This document shows, one piece after another, positions 25,486 through 35,187 of a stretch of DNA of 64,000 bases. The DNA is taken from assembly GCF_013177675.1 (NCBI RefSeq), contig NZ_CP042652.1:1302001-1366000 (forward strand). The letters run 5' to 3'. Numbering within the stretch: position 1 is the first letter of the stretch; the number at the start of each line of letters is the position of its first letter. Below the pieces are notes generated by a model, which saw nothing but the letters and a program-made list of their open reading frames with translations, searched no databases and was not told the origin of the DNA. The translations under genes and the position numbers were made by a program. The stretch is from Arcobacter acticola. GTDB lineage: Bacteria; Campylobacterota; Campylobacteria; Campylobacterales; Arcobacteraceae.

Positions 25486-27351
25486 TTATGCCCTTATATC
25501 AATACTTGAACTTATTGTTTGTGAATAGCTGTTTTCCATATAAGTTTGAGCTGGATCTTTTTTCTCTACTTGTTCTTCTTTTAAATCTAAAAGCTTAATA
25601 TTCACAGGAATTAGGTCTACACTATTTAAAGCAACTTTTAATGATTGCATATTATCTCTAATAGCTGTTTTAAAATGTTCTCTTTGAGCATAGATTGTTA
25701 AATCAATTTTATTTTTATCATACATTGCAAGCATTAAATCAACTTTTCCAAAATCTTTTAGGGTTAAATTTATTTGACAATAAAACTTATCTTCATCAGT
25801 TTTTTTCATGGAGATATTACCCTCATCAAGCATTTCCCAAAAAAATGGTAAATATACATTATTTGAGTTAGAAGTTATTGAGGCTAATTGATGATAATCT
25901 ATTTGAGTTAATAATTTATCCACTTGTCTTGCTAAATCTTGTGATTTTGGATCAGTTTTAGAACTAACTTCATCTTGTATTTGTAGTAAAATAGACTTCA
26001 TATCATCTGAAATATTACTTGATTGAGCTTTTGGATATGCTAAATCTTTTATTAGATTTTCTACATTTTCAACTAGTTTTGAAATATGAGTTTGTACTGT
26101 AGTGCTATTTGGGTTTAAGGTTTCAAGACTTTCTTTTAGATTGGTTAATAAAGGGCTTAGATTTGATGAGAAATTATTTGAAAAAGTACTTATATTATTT
26201 TGATTTAATATATTTTGTATATTTTCACCTTTAACAAATAAATTATCCATTTTTAATAAGTTATCAATCAATGTAAGCGTATTCTTACTTGCAATACTTG
26301 GATTTTGAACTAGTTCATTTTTTATTTGAGTTAATAAATCTTTTGTTTGTGCATTTATTGCTTCTTTATTTTGAGTTTGAGATGTACTTAAAGAATTAGT
26401 TAAATTTTCTAAAGATGAAGTAAGAGTTCTTAAATTACTTGAAGTATCGCTACTACTTGGATTTTGAATAATTTTTGCTATAACTTCATTTATCTGTTTT
26501 GCTTCTGGCATATCCATGTTTTTTACTAGATTTTGTACTTGACTTAGTGTATCTTTATTTATTGAACTTGGATTTTGTATTAAATCATTTTTTATTTGAG
26601 TTAGTAAATCTTTTGTTTGAGCAGTTATTGTTTCTTTATTTTGTGGATTTAAATTTGCTGTATTATTTTCTACTTTTGATTCAAGTAAAGCACCATTACT
26701 TATAAACTCTTTTAATTGATTTGTAAGTGTTGATAAATTTTGTGTTTGGGATGTATTTAAAGTATTACTTAAATTTTGTAAAGAAGAGGTAAGTGTTTTT
26801 AAATTACTTGACAATTCAGTGGTATTTGAGCTTTGGAAAGTTTTTGTAAGTAATTCATTTACTTGCTTTGCTTGTGTGGTATCAACATTTTTTACTAAAT
26901 TTTGTATTTGATTTAAAATATTTTCAATTTTTGCATTAGGAGTTTGAGTCATTTTTGATTCTAAAAAAACACCTGATTTACTTATTTGTTCTTTTAAAGT
27001 ACTTGCATCCATATCTTTAATATTTTTTAAGAAGCTTTCTATTTGAGGTTTAAATTTTTGTAAATTTTCATCCTGTGAAATATCATCCATTAAAGTACTA
27101 AGATTACTTGATACATTTCCCATTTCTTTAAAAACAGTAGAGTTCTTTAGGACATTCTCTATTGTTGCATTTGATTTCGTTCCACTTTTTAAGCCATCAA
27201 ACAATTCTTTTATAACATCTTTTACAGAAGTAGAATTATTTTTTAGCATTTGATCTAAGCTTTTTGAATCGGCTTCTTTTAAAACCTCTTTTAAAGCTTT
27301 GTTATCATTTGGCAATAGTATATTTAATGATGTATTATTTGAAACTAACAT
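25486..27351 (-). CDS. FliK-like flagellar hook-length control protein with internal repeats
   Basis: About 621 residues from the ATG at 27351. An upstream in-frame ATG at 27387 would sit only 22 bases from the divergent gene and seems less likely. The C-terminal part (about 500-600) resembles the Flg_hook domain: LTLKDFGKVDLMLAMYDKNKIDLTIYAQREHF. The long N-terminal region is rich in Asn, Ser, Thr and Gln and holds tandem repeats of about 120 residues, marked by QIQNLVKN/QVQNLVKN and LKTLTSSLQNLSNTL/LRTLTSSLENLTNSL. In the FliK family such a flexible region acts as the ruler. It is followed by flhX. Confidence 0.8.
   Translation of the reverse strand: MLVSNNTSLNILLPNDNKALKEVLKEADSKSLDQMLKNNSTSVKDVIKELFDGLKSGTKSNATIENVLKNSTVFKEMGNVSSNLSTLMDDISQDENLQKFKPQIESFLKNIKDMDASTLKEQISKSGVFLESKMTQTPNAKIENILNQIQNLVKNVDTTQAKQVNELLTKTFQSSNTTELSSNLKTLTSSLQNLSNTLNTSQTQNLSTLTNQLKEFISNGALLESKVENNTANLNPQNKETITAQTKDLLTQIKNDLIQNPSSINKDTLSQVQNLVKNMDMPEAKQINEVIAKIIQNPSSSDTSSNLRTLTSSLENLTNSLSTSQTQNKEAINAQTKDLLTQIKNELVQNPSIASKNTLTLIDNLLKMDNLFVKGENIQNILNQNNISTFSNNFSSNLSPLLTNLKESLETLNPNSTTVQTHISKLVENVENLIKDLAYPKAQSSNISDDMKSILLQIQDEVSSKTDPKSQDLARQVDKLLTQIDYHQLASITSNSNNVYLPFFWEMLDEGNISMKKTDEDKFYCQINLTLKDFGKVDLMLAMYDKNKIDLTIYAQREHFKTAIRDNMQSLKVALNSVDLIPVNIKLLDLKEEQVEKKDPAQTYMENSYSQTISSSIDIRA
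26240..26960 (-). repeat. Tandem protein-level repeats inside the FliK-like gene
   Basis: Three degenerate copies of a unit containing TSSLxNLxNxL, QTQN, AQTKDLLTQIKNxLxQNPS and NxxLNQ-type runs are visible. The two NLVKN..QxxE copies and the two TKDLLTQIKN copies are close at the nucleotide level too, for example repeated ttattttgtt/gagttaataaatcttttgtt stretches. Copy boundaries are approximate. Confidence 0.6.
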
Positions 27352-27396
27352 ACAAAAGTATATCATATCTAAATACTTTATAAACACTTTTTTAGT

Positions 27397-27402
27397 TATA
27401 AT
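27397..27402 (+). promoter_or_regulatory. -10 element abutting the dehydrogenase small-subunit start
   Basis: Perfect TATAAT ending 6 bases before the ATG at 27409. If used, transcription would begin at or next to the A of the start codon, giving a leaderless mRNA. No Shine-Dalgarno sequence is visible in the T-run between. The region is AT-rich, so a chance match is possible. Confidence 0.4.
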
Positions 27403-27408
27403 TTTTTT

Positions 27409-27903
27409 ATGAAAAGAAGAAAATTTATAAAATTCACCACTATTACTGCTTTATTGTTCTACTCAAATATTGTTATTGCGAGGGAATTCTCAAAAGATTC
27501 ATTATTGATTTTAGATGAAGTTTTAAATATTATATTTCCAAAAACAAATACAATGCCTAGTGCAAAAGAGTTTGAAGCTTTAAATTATTTAGTTAAAAAT
27601 ATTTCCCATAAAAGTTTTGATAATGATGATAAGGTTTTAATAATTGATGGAACAAAAGATTTTCAAAGTAGTTTTCCAGAATTTTTGAGTTTAGATAAAG
27701 AAGAAAAAAAAGAACTTATTTTTTCAATAATAAAAAAGAGTCAATATGCTAAATCATGGATTTCAAAACTTTCATATTATGGAATAGAAGCTATGTTTAG
27801 TGATCCTTTATATGGTGGAAACTCTAATCAAAGAGGATGGCTTAGTGTTAATCATAATATTGGATATCCAAGGCCAATAAAGCTTTATGGAGAAAAAATA
27901 TGA
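27409..27903 (+). CDS. Gluconate 2-dehydrogenase subunit 3-like protein, Tat-exported
   Basis: Small subunit of a membrane-bound FAD sugar-acid/alcohol dehydrogenase. The N-terminus is a twin-arginine-type signal MKRRKFIKF followed by a hydrophobic stretch ending in IVIA (1-24). The mature part has DEVLNIIFPKTNTMPSAKEF and the C-terminal DPLYGGNSNQRGW, both typical of the subunit 3 family, with 164 residues. It ends in an ATGA overlap with the large GMC subunit, with which it is presumably co-exported to the periplasm. No cytochrome subunit follows. Confidence 0.85.
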   Translation: MKRRKFIKFTTITALLFYSNIVIAREFSKDSLLILDEVLNIIFPKTNTMPSAKEFEALNYLVKNISHKSFDNDDKVLIIDGTKDFQSSFPEFLSLDKEEKKELIFSIIKKSQYAKSWISKLSYYGIEAMFSDPLYGGNSNQRGWLSVNHNIGYPRPIKLYGEKI

Positions 27904-29558
27904 TTTATGATGTCTGTGTTATTGGAAGTGGAGCAGGGGCTGGCCCTATTATTTATGAACTCAGTCGAAATGGTTTGAGTATTTGCGTTCTAGAAAAAGG
28001 TGATATTTACAATGAAAAAGATTTTTCAAAAGATGAAATAGCTGTTGTCAGGCGTCCAATTTACACTCCAAGTTTAAAAGATGAATATCACACTATTGAA
28101 GAGTTTGTCGAGGGTTCATGGCAAAAGTTTCCAACATATGAAACAGCTTGGAGTTTTTGGAATGGGAATCTTCTTGGAGGTTCTTCAAACTTTATGAGTG
28201 GATATTTTCACAGACTTAAACCAAATGATTTTAAACTTGCATCTACCTATGGAATTGCTCAAAATTCTAATATTGTTGATTGGCCTATAAGTTATGATGA
28301 TATGGAAAAATACTATGAAAAAGTTGAAAGAATTGTAGGCGTTTCAGGTGAAGTTCAAGAATATGAATTTGTGGAGCCACGAAGTACAAAAGATTTTCCA
28401 TATGCACCATTACAAGAGAATAAAATAGTAGAATTAATAGATAAAGCTTGTCGTGAGTTAAATTATAAAACAATAAAAACACCAAGGGCAATACTCTCAA
28501 GGCAAAAAGAGCATAGAAATCCTTGTTATTATTCCAATTATTGTGGTTCATATGCATGTTCAAGTGCTGCAAAAGGAAGCTCAAGAGCTTCATTAATAAA
28601 AGATGCACTAGTAACAAATAACGTAAAAATAATTCCAAATGCCTTTGTAATAAAATTAAATACTTCAAAAGATAAAAAAATTGAATCGGCTATTTATTTA
28701 ACAAAAGATGGAAGTAAAAAAGAGATAAAAGCAAAGCTTTTTGTAATTGCTGCTCAAGCAGTTGAAACATCAAGACTTTTATTAAATTCAAAAGATGAAA
28801 ACTTTCCCAAAGGCCTTGCAAATAATAGTGGAAATGTAGGAAAAAACTTTCTATCAAGTAGTGGTGGAATAGTAAGTGCTACCTTTGATGAGTCAAATTT
28901 ACCTTTAAAAGATTTATTAGCTTCAGGACTTTTTGTAAATAGATCAATTATGGATTGGTATTACAGCGAAAAATTTAAAGGTGGAACTATTGATATACTT
29001 TTTGAACACGCAAATCCCATAAGAAGAGCATCCTTTTTAAGATATGATGAAAATGATGAATTAGTTATTGGTGAGAAATTACAAAATAGTATATTTGAAA
29101 GACTTACTAAAACTAGAACTTTAAATATGGAGTTGTTTTTAGATTGGACACCAAATGACAACTCCTTTATAAGTGTAGATGAAAAATATAAAGATAAGTA
29201 TGGAATCCCTGTAGCAAATATAAGAATTGGAAGCCATGAACAAGATCTTAAAGCTGCAAACTTTTTAAAAGAGAAAGCTCTAAAAGTATTTGAAAAGATG
29301 GGTGGTAAAGATATAGTTTCTATTATTTCAGCACTTCCATCTTCAAACCTACAAGCAGGTGGTTGTAGATTTGGAGATAATCCTAAAACTTCAGTTTTAA
29401 ATAAGTATTGCCAATCACATGAAGTTTCAAATCTTTTTGTAACAGATGGAAGTTTTATGCCAACGGGTGGAAGTGTACCTTTTACTTGGACTATATATGC
29501 AAATTCTTTTAGAGTGGCTGATTACATAAAAGAAAATTTTGAAAATATAATTATTTAA
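27900..29558 (+). CDS. GMC-family FAD-dependent oxidoreductase (large dehydrogenase subunit)
   Basis: 552 residues with an N-terminal Rossmann FAD motif DVCVIGSGAGAGPIIYEL (4-21), LLGGSSNFMSGYFHR (about 95-109), the ribityl/active-site region GGCRFGDNP (about 485) and the C-terminal FVTDGSFMPTGGSVPFTWTIYANSFRVAD with the usual GMC ending. A cysteine group NYCGSYACSSAAKGSSR lies near residue 215. It lacks its own signal and overlaps the Tat-signal-bearing small subunit, consistent with hitchhiker export. Substrate unknown; gluconate dehydrogenase type by family only. Confidence 0.88.
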   Translation: MIYDVCVIGSGAGAGPIIYELSRNGLSICVLEKGDIYNEKDFSKDEIAVVRRPIYTPSLKDEYHTIEEFVEGSWQKFPTYETAWSFWNGNLLGGSSNFMSGYFHRLKPNDFKLASTYGIAQNSNIVDWPISYDDMEKYYEKVERIVGVSGEVQEYEFVEPRSTKDFPYAPLQENKIVELIDKACRELNYKTIKTPRAILSRQKEHRNPCYYSNYCGSYACSSAAKGSSRASLIKDALVTNNVKIIPNAFVIKLNTSKDKKIESAIYLTKDGSKKEIKAKLFVIAAQAVETSRLLLNSKDENFPKGLANNSGNVGKNFLSSSGGIVSATFDESNLPLKDLLASGLFVNRSIMDWYYSEKFKGGTIDILFEHANPIRRASFLRYDENDELVIGEKLQNSIFERLTKTRTLNMELFLDWTPNDNSFISVDEKYKDKYGIPVANIRIGSHEQDLKAANFLKEKALKVFEKMGGKDIVSIISALPSSNLQAGGCRFGDNPKTSVLNKYCQSHEVSNLFVTDGSFMPTGGSVPFTWTIYANSFRVADYIKENFENIII

Positions 29559-29627
29559 ATAATTTCTTATAAAGTATTTATTAAAGCTTAGATAAAATAA
29601 TAACTTAATTATAACCGGAGATGTTTT

Positions 29628-30533
29628 ATGAAAAAAATAGTAGTTCTTCCTTTTTTAACTTTATCACTGTTTGCAAGTGGTGATTATATACCTGTAAGTG
29701 AGTTATCACATAGTAAAAAAGAAGAGTATAACTTCGTAAATAAAACTAATATAAACAAGCAAAACAGTCAAGTTGAAACAAATAATTACAAAAGTGTATC
29801 TCAAGAAAGTGATGAAGTAATAGAACCACTTGAAGAAGTTGAAATAAAAGAAACAAAACCAAATATTATTGAAAATATAAAAGAGAAAAAAGAAATAATA
29901 CCAAATACTAAAACAGTAAATAAAACATTAATAAAAGAGTATAAAAATGAGAATATTTTAAAAGATGAAGTGAAATATAGTGATAATTCTTTTTCTAAAG
30001 ATTTTTCTGTAACTCCTAAAATTTCTTATATGAATGTAACTACAAGTGTTGATAAATTAAATATTAATAATAAAAGTCATGAAATTATTCCTGAATTTTC
30101 TTTAACATATAAGAATGAGCATACAATAAAAGCTGATTATTTTAATGTAAATAGTGAAGAATTTGATACTAATTGGTATAGAGTAGCATATTTATATAAA
30201 TTTTTAAATGCAAATATTGGATTGGCATTCAACAGCACAACACTAAAAGGTATTGCTATTGAAGATGGAAAAGATAATGAAAAATTTGCCACACTAGAAC
30301 TTCATTTAAAAAATTCACAAAACCAACTTCAAGTTGAATATGGTGGCTTTTATGGGAAAAATAGTGGAAATATAAAAAGTGCATATGAATATTATTTAAG
30401 TCTAGGTTATAAAATATTTAATAATGATAATTTAATAATCAATGCAGGATATAAAAATAGAACAATAGAAGATGATGATGGGTATATAATTGAATACAAA
30501 GGTCCAACTCTAGGAATTAGTAGTACTTTCTAA
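29628..30533 (+). CDS. Putative outer membrane beta-barrel protein of unknown function
   Basis: 301 residues: signal peptide (1-17, ending FASG), a lysine/glutamate-rich linker (about 25-120), then a segment of alternating hydrophobic residues (about 125-301) such as HTIKADYFNVNSEEFDTNWYR, ANIGLAFNSTTL and QLQVEYGGFYG, ending in phenylalanine as outer-membrane barrels do. An ACCGGAG ribosome site precedes the ATG. I do not recognise the family. Its neighbours give no functional clue. An imperfect hairpin follows at about 30533-30565. Confidence 0.7.
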   Translation: MKKIVVLPFLTLSLFASGDYIPVSELSHSKKEEYNFVNKTNINKQNSQVETNNYKSVSQESDEVIEPLEEVEIKETKPNIIENIKEKKEIIPNTKTVNKTLIKEYKNENILKDEVKYSDNSFSKDFSVTPKISYMNVTTSVDKLNINNKSHEIIPEFSLTYKNEHTIKADYFNVNSEEFDTNWYRVAYLYKFLNANIGLAFNSTTLKGIAIEDGKDNEKFATLELHLKNSQNQLQVEYGGFYGKNSGNIKSAYEYYLSLGYKIFNNDNLIINAGYKNRTIEDDDGYIIEYKGPTLGISSTF

Positions 30534-30619
30534 GATAAAATATTACAAAATGTGATATTTATCTTCTGTAAAATAAGTTTTGGATATAATAAACACTAAT
30601 ATAATATTAGGTATAAAAT

Positions 30620-30970
30620 ATGCAAAACATTCAAATCTGGCATAATCCAAGATGCTCAAAATCAAGAAACGCAATGACCCTTTTAGAAGAAAAAGGTATC
30701 AATGCTGATGTTGTGAAATATCTTGAAAACACTCCCTCAAAAGAGCAATTAAAAGAAGTTTTAAAAAAATTAAATATGAAAGCCTCTGAACTTTTAAGAA
30801 CAGGTGAAGATATTTATAAAGAACTAAAACTAAATACCATAAGTGATGAAGAAAAACTTATTGATATAATGATTGCAAATCCAATATTAATTGAAAGACC
30901 AATTATAATAAAAGGAAACACTGCTGTGATTGCAAGACCTATTGAAAATTTAGAAGAGCTAATAAAATGA
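30620..30970 (+). CDS. arsC: ArsC-family arsenate reductase (glutaredoxin-dependent type)
   Basis: 116-residue thioredoxin-fold protein. The active-site region is IWHNPRCSKSRNAMTLLEEKG, with the nucleophilic cysteine at 12 in the ArsC context, and the downstream LLRTGEDIYKEL and RPIIIKGNTAVIARPIENL carry conserved arginines. It is of the glutaredoxin-linked (E. coli plasmid) type rather than the Cx5R phosphatase type. No ars operon partners are adjacent, so a role in arsenate resistance is by family only; Spx/YffB-like functions are an alternative. It ends in an ATGA overlap with the next gene. Confidence 0.85.
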   Translation: MQNIQIWHNPRCSKSRNAMTLLEEKGINADVVKYLENTPSKEQLKEVLKKLNMKASELLRTGEDIYKELKLNTISDEEKLIDIMIANPILIERPIIIKGNTAVIARPIENLEELIK

Positions 30971-31332
30971 TATATGAAATAAATGAAAAACAACAAAGAA
31001 TAAAATATATAAGGGTTTTAGAAAAGTTTTTTACAAGAACTGTTTCTTTATTAAAATTAGATAATTTCGATAAAGATTTATTTATTCAACGAACTATAAA
31101 AAATTATGAAGAATTTACTAAAACAAAAGAGATAGATTTATATTCAGATTATTATACAGATTTAAAAGATTATATAAATAGAACAATGTTTTATGTAAAT
31201 GAACATAGTAAAACTTTTGAAGAAGAAAGAGCAAATCTATTAAAAGATGCGAATCTTTTACAAAAAGAAAAAAATAGAAGTTCATATAAAAAAGATAAAC
31301 ATAAAAACCAAAGTTTTAATGACGGATATTAA
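30967..31332 (+). CDS. Hypothetical protein between arsC and the RecD2-like helicase
   Basis: 121 residues, unrecognised. Largely helical by composition, with a charged, lysine-rich tail (SYKKDKHKNQSFNDGY). No signal peptide or membrane segment. It is joined to arsC by ATGA and to the helicase gene by TAATG, so it is almost certainly translated. The tight coupling to the helicase hints at a helper role, but nothing in the sequence proves it. Confidence 0.65.
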   Translation: MIYEINEKQQRIKYIRVLEKFFTRTVSLLKLDNFDKDLFIQRTIKNYEEFTKTKEIDLYSDYYTDLKDYINRTMFYVNEHSKTFEEERANLLKDANLLQKEKNRSSYKKDKHKNQSFNDGY

Positions 31333-33662
31333 TGGGTCAAGAAGAGTATAAAAGTTTCAAATTATCAGGAGTTATAAAAAAAGTTTTATACAAAAATGAA
31401 GAAACAAAATACATAATAGCAGTTTTAGAAAATAATCAAAAAATATGTGGAGCATATTTTGATACAGATATTGAAAAAATAGTTGGTGAAGAAGTTATTT
31501 TAAAAGGAAATTGGACAACCCATAAAAAATATGGTGTTCAATTTGAATTTGATACTTTAGAACTAAAAGAAGCAGAGATATTCTTTTTTCTTACAAAAAT
31601 TGTAAAAGGAGTTGGTAAAAAATTTGCCCATGAACTTCTTGAAAAATATACAGAAGAAGAACTTGTTGAAATACTAAATGAAAAACCTCAAGAGTTATTG
31701 GATTTCAAAGGGATAAAAGAAAAAAAGCTTCAAACCATAGTTTCTTCTTGGCAAAAATTTAAGCACCTAAGAGAGTTGGGTTCATTTCTTGCAAAATTTG
31801 GTGTTACTTCAAATCTTATTACTAAAATATATGCCTCTTTAGGTGAAATTGATAATTTAATCGAAAAAATAAAAGCTAATCCTTATATTTTAATAAACAT
31901 AAAAGGAATAGGATTTAAAAGAGCTGATGAAATAGCTAAATCACTAGGAATCGATCCTCGAAGTGAATTTAGAATAATGGCCTGTTTAAACTATACTCTA
32001 AGAGAATTTTGTGATAACAATGGAAACTCTTCTATTGATAAATTTCACTTATATAAACTTCTAGATGATTCTTTGAGATTTCATAATGAAGAGCTTTTGT
32101 ATGAGCAAGCAATTTCAAAAATGCTTGTGGATGAAGATTTATTTGTAACAAGTGAAAACAGATACTCTTTATCAATGCTTTATTATGCAGAAAAAAGAAT
32201 ACTTGAATTTTTCCAAAGAAGAAAAGATGAAAAAAATAGAAAAATCATTGCTACATTTGATGAATATCTTATAAAAAAACAAGAAACCTTAGGTTTTGAG
32301 TTAAGTCCTGAGCAAAAAAAAGCAGTTGAACTTATAAATAATGGAGATAAAACATTATTTTTAATAGGTTACGCAGGAACTGGTAAATCAACTTCAAGTA
32401 GAGCTATATTAGAACTTCTTGAAGAAACAATGTCTTATGATGATATTATGACAATAGCACTTTCAGGAATAGCTTCTCAAAGGATTGCTGATACTACAGG
32501 ATACAATTCATCAACTATTCAATCTCTTTTAATGAAGCATAAAGAGAAAGATTTTTTCCCTTACAAAGCTATTTTATTAGATGAAGCATCAATGGTAAAT
32601 TCTGTTACTTTTTATCAAATAATCTCAAAAATTGATGATGATACAATATTTATAATCGTAGGAGATGATGGACAGTTACCTGCAATTGGTGCTGGAAATG
32701 TACTCGCTGATTCTATAAAATTTGAACTAGCTCCTATTTGTAAATTAACTAAAATTTATAGACAAAGTGAAAATCAAGCAATTGCAGTAATTGCAAATGA
32801 TATTAGAAAAGGTGAAGTTCCTGCTTTTAAAGAAGATTATGAAGATTTCAAATTTATAGATGTTTCAATATCAAACTATTATTCACAAAAAAACTCTGTT
32901 TCTTCAAATGATTTTGCAGATTTAAGAGGAGAAAATTCTGAATATATTTTGAATAATATTTTAAATATTTCTTCAGGCTATATTGAAAAATATTATGAAT
33001 ATATAAAAAAGAAAAAGATATCAAAAGCATTAATACTTTTTCAAGTAATAACTCCGATGAAAGCAGGCTTATTAGGTGTTGATAATTTAAATATTCAACT
33101 TCAAAAACTTTTTAATCATACAAAAGGAAAAGCTTTTACATCTAAAGTTTATGAATATAAATTAACTGATAAAGTAATTCATATAAAAAATGAAAATATG
33201 AAAGCTCAAACTATGAGTATGTATAAAAGCGCATCAACAGATTTTTTAGAAAGAAGAGTTTATAATGGTCAATTAGGACTTATTATTAAACTAGATTTCG
33301 ATGAAGAAAAATGTATTGTTTTATATCCAAATGATGATATGGTAGTTTTTTATGATTTTGATAATGTTCATTCATTACTATCTTTAGCATACTGCTTAAC
33401 AATTCATAAAACCCAAGGAATGGAGTATGAAAATGCATTGATTCCTATGAGTTTTTCCCATTATATAATGCACAATACAAAACTTTTATACACAGCAATA
33501 ACAAGAGCTAAAAAAATGTGTTTTATTGTGGGAGAAGAAGAAGCTTTTAAAAGTGCATGTAAAAAACTAGAAATAACAATTAGAGAATCTGTTATAAATG
33601 ACTTACTATCGAAGAAAGAACAAAAAAATATTTCAGAAAATATAGAAAAAATTATTGTTTAA
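31332..33662 (+). CDS. recD2: RecD2-like ATP-dependent DNA helicase
   Basis: Superfamily 1B 5'-3' helicase of the RecD2 type, not dependent on RecBC. In its 776 residues, an N-terminal OB-like domain (SGVIKKVLYKNEETKYIIAVL) is followed by helix-hairpin-helix repeats (VKGVGKKFAHELLEKY, DFKGIKEKKLQTIV, NIKGIGFKRADEIAKSLG). The motor has Walker A GYAGTGKSTSSRA (about 343), motif II ILLDEASMV, GDDGQLPAIGAGN, YRQSE and the C-terminal SLAYCLTIHKTQGMEYE and YTAITRAKK. Likely role: DNA repair or replication restart. Confidence 0.9.
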   Translation: MGQEEYKSFKLSGVIKKVLYKNEETKYIIAVLENNQKICGAYFDTDIEKIVGEEVILKGNWTTHKKYGVQFEFDTLELKEAEIFFFLTKIVKGVGKKFAHELLEKYTEEELVEILNEKPQELLDFKGIKEKKLQTIVSSWQKFKHLRELGSFLAKFGVTSNLITKIYASLGEIDNLIEKIKANPYILINIKGIGFKRADEIAKSLGIDPRSEFRIMACLNYTLREFCDNNGNSSIDKFHLYKLLDDSLRFHNEELLYEQAISKMLVDEDLFVTSENRYSLSMLYYAEKRILEFFQRRKDEKNRKIIATFDEYLIKKQETLGFELSPEQKKAVELINNGDKTLFLIGYAGTGKSTSSRAILELLEETMSYDDIMTIALSGIASQRIADTTGYNSSTIQSLLMKHKEKDFFPYKAILLDEASMVNSVTFYQIISKIDDDTIFIIVGDDGQLPAIGAGNVLADSIKFELAPICKLTKIYRQSENQAIAVIANDIRKGEVPAFKEDYEDFKFIDVSISNYYSQKNSVSSNDFADLRGENSEYILNNILNISSGYIEKYYEYIKKKKISKALILFQVITPMKAGLLGVDNLNIQLQKLFNHTKGKAFTSKVYEYKLTDKVIHIKNENMKAQTMSMYKSASTDFLERRVYNGQLGLIIKLDFDEEKCIVLYPNDDMVVFYDFDNVHSLLSLAYCLTIHKTQGMEYENALIPMSFSHYIMHNTKLLYTAITRAKKMCFIVGEEEAFKSACKKLEITIRESVINDLLSKKEQKNISENIEKIIV

Positions 33663-33720
33663 CAAACATAAAAGCAAGTATTTTGTATCATATCTAAAAT
33701 TTTTAAGAGGATAATATTTT

Positions 33721-35184
33721 ATGATAACGTGGATGCAAAGACATAAAAGATGGCTAGTTATTACTATTTGGATTAGCACAATTGCGTTTGTCGGAGCTGG
33801 CTTTGTTGGTTGGGGTTCTTATGAATATGGAAAACAAGGTGGAGTTGTAGCAGTTGTAGGTGAGAGAGAAGTATCAGTTGAAGAATATCAAGAAGAGTAT
33901 TCTAATCTTTATGAACAATATTCAAAAATGTTTGGTTCAATGTTCAATAAAGAACTAGCTGAGCAATTAAAATTAAAAGATGTAGCTTACAAACAAGTTT
34001 TACAAAGAAATTTAATTTTATCATACGCAGACTCATTAGGTCTTGACGTTACAAATGAAGATATTGCAAAAGAGTTAGTAAAATACGATGCTTTCATTAA
34101 AGATGGAAAATTTGACAAAGATACTTATATAAAAGTTTTAGCTCAAAATAGAATGACTCCAATAGCTTTTGAAGAGTCATTAAAAAGAGGTTTATTATTA
34201 CAAAAAGTTCAATCATTATTTGATTTAAATCCAAATGGTGCTGAAATTGAAAACTTAAGTAAATTAATCTTTTTAGAAGATGATATTTCAATCAAAATTT
34301 TAAGTCTTAATGATATTTCCGTAGAATTAAAAGATGATGAAATTAAAAAATATTGGGAAGAGAACAAAAACTCATATATGTCTGAAGTTTCTTATGATTT
34401 AGTATATAAAGATATTCCAGTAATATCATCTAATTCTTCACAAGAAGATATCAATGCTCATTATGAAAAGTTTAAAATTGATTATAAGCACGCTGATGGA
34501 AAAATCAAATCATTAGAAGAAGCTAAAGATCAAATTATAAAAGATTTAGATGAGAAGTTTACAAAAACTGAAGCTTTAAAAATTTATTTAAAAATTAAAA
34601 AAGATGAAGAAAAACTTGAATCAACTGTTAACTTCAAAGAATCACAATTACCATATTTAGCTGAAGACAATGCTAAAATATTGGAATCTAAAGAGGGTGA
34701 AATTATTAAGCCTTTTGTTTACGATAATAAATATGTAATTGTTAAATTAAATAAAAAGAATGTATCAGCTCCATTATCATATGAAGATGCACTAGTTAGT
34801 GTTAGCTCTGATTATGAAAAAACATTAAAAACTAAAAAATTAGATGAATTAGCTGCTAGTGAATTAAAAACTTTTAAAGGTGAAGATATTTTAGGAGTTA
34901 CTAGAGAATCTATTACTAAAATCACAGGATTAGAGCAACAAGAAGCTTCTAAGTTCTTAAATCAATTATTCTCTTCTACTACAAAAGAAGGAATAGCTAA
35001 ATTAGATAATAAAATTGTTTTATATAGAATTAATAATTCAAAAATTTCAGACTATGATAAAACAAAAGATGATGTTGTTAAAAGCACACTAAAACAACTT
35101 CAAGAGGAAGAACTAATGACAAATTTATTAAAAAGATTAGAAAATACTTTTCCAATCCAATCTTCAATTCAAGAAAAGGAGTAA
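33721..35184 (+). CDS. Membrane-anchored PpiD/SurA-like peptidylprolyl isomerase
   Basis: 487 residues: short cytoplasmic N-terminus, one membrane helix (about 12-31, WLVITIWISTIAFVGAGFVGW), then a SurA-N-type chaperone domain (EREVSVEEYQEEYSNLYEQYSK to about 160) with a parvulin-like segment later (EGEIIKPFVYDNKYVIVKLNKK near 330-350). The topology equals PpiD, a periplasmic folding factor bound to the inner membrane. AAGAGG lies 10 bases before the ATG. Directly precedes ftsA-ftsZ with a 3-base gap, so the three are probably co-transcribed. Confidence 0.88.
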   Translation: MITWMQRHKRWLVITIWISTIAFVGAGFVGWGSYEYGKQGGVVAVVGEREVSVEEYQEEYSNLYEQYSKMFGSMFNKELAEQLKLKDVAYKQVLQRNLILSYADSLGLDVTNEDIAKELVKYDAFIKDGKFDKDTYIKVLAQNRMTPIAFEESLKRGLLLQKVQSLFDLNPNGAEIENLSKLIFLEDDISIKILSLNDISVELKDDEIKKYWEENKNSYMSEVSYDLVYKDIPVISSNSSQEDINAHYEKFKIDYKHADGKIKSLEEAKDQIIKDLDEKFTKTEALKIYLKIKKDEEKLESTVNFKESQLPYLAEDNAKILESKEGEIIKPFVYDNKYVIVKLNKKNVSAPLSYEDALVSVSSDYEKTLKTKKLDELAASELKTFKGEDILGVTRESITKITGLEQQEASKFLNQLFSSTTKEGIAKLDNKIVLYRINNSKISDYDKTKDDVVKSTLKQLQEEELMTNLLKRLENTFPIQSSIQEKE

Positions 35185-35187
35185 TAG

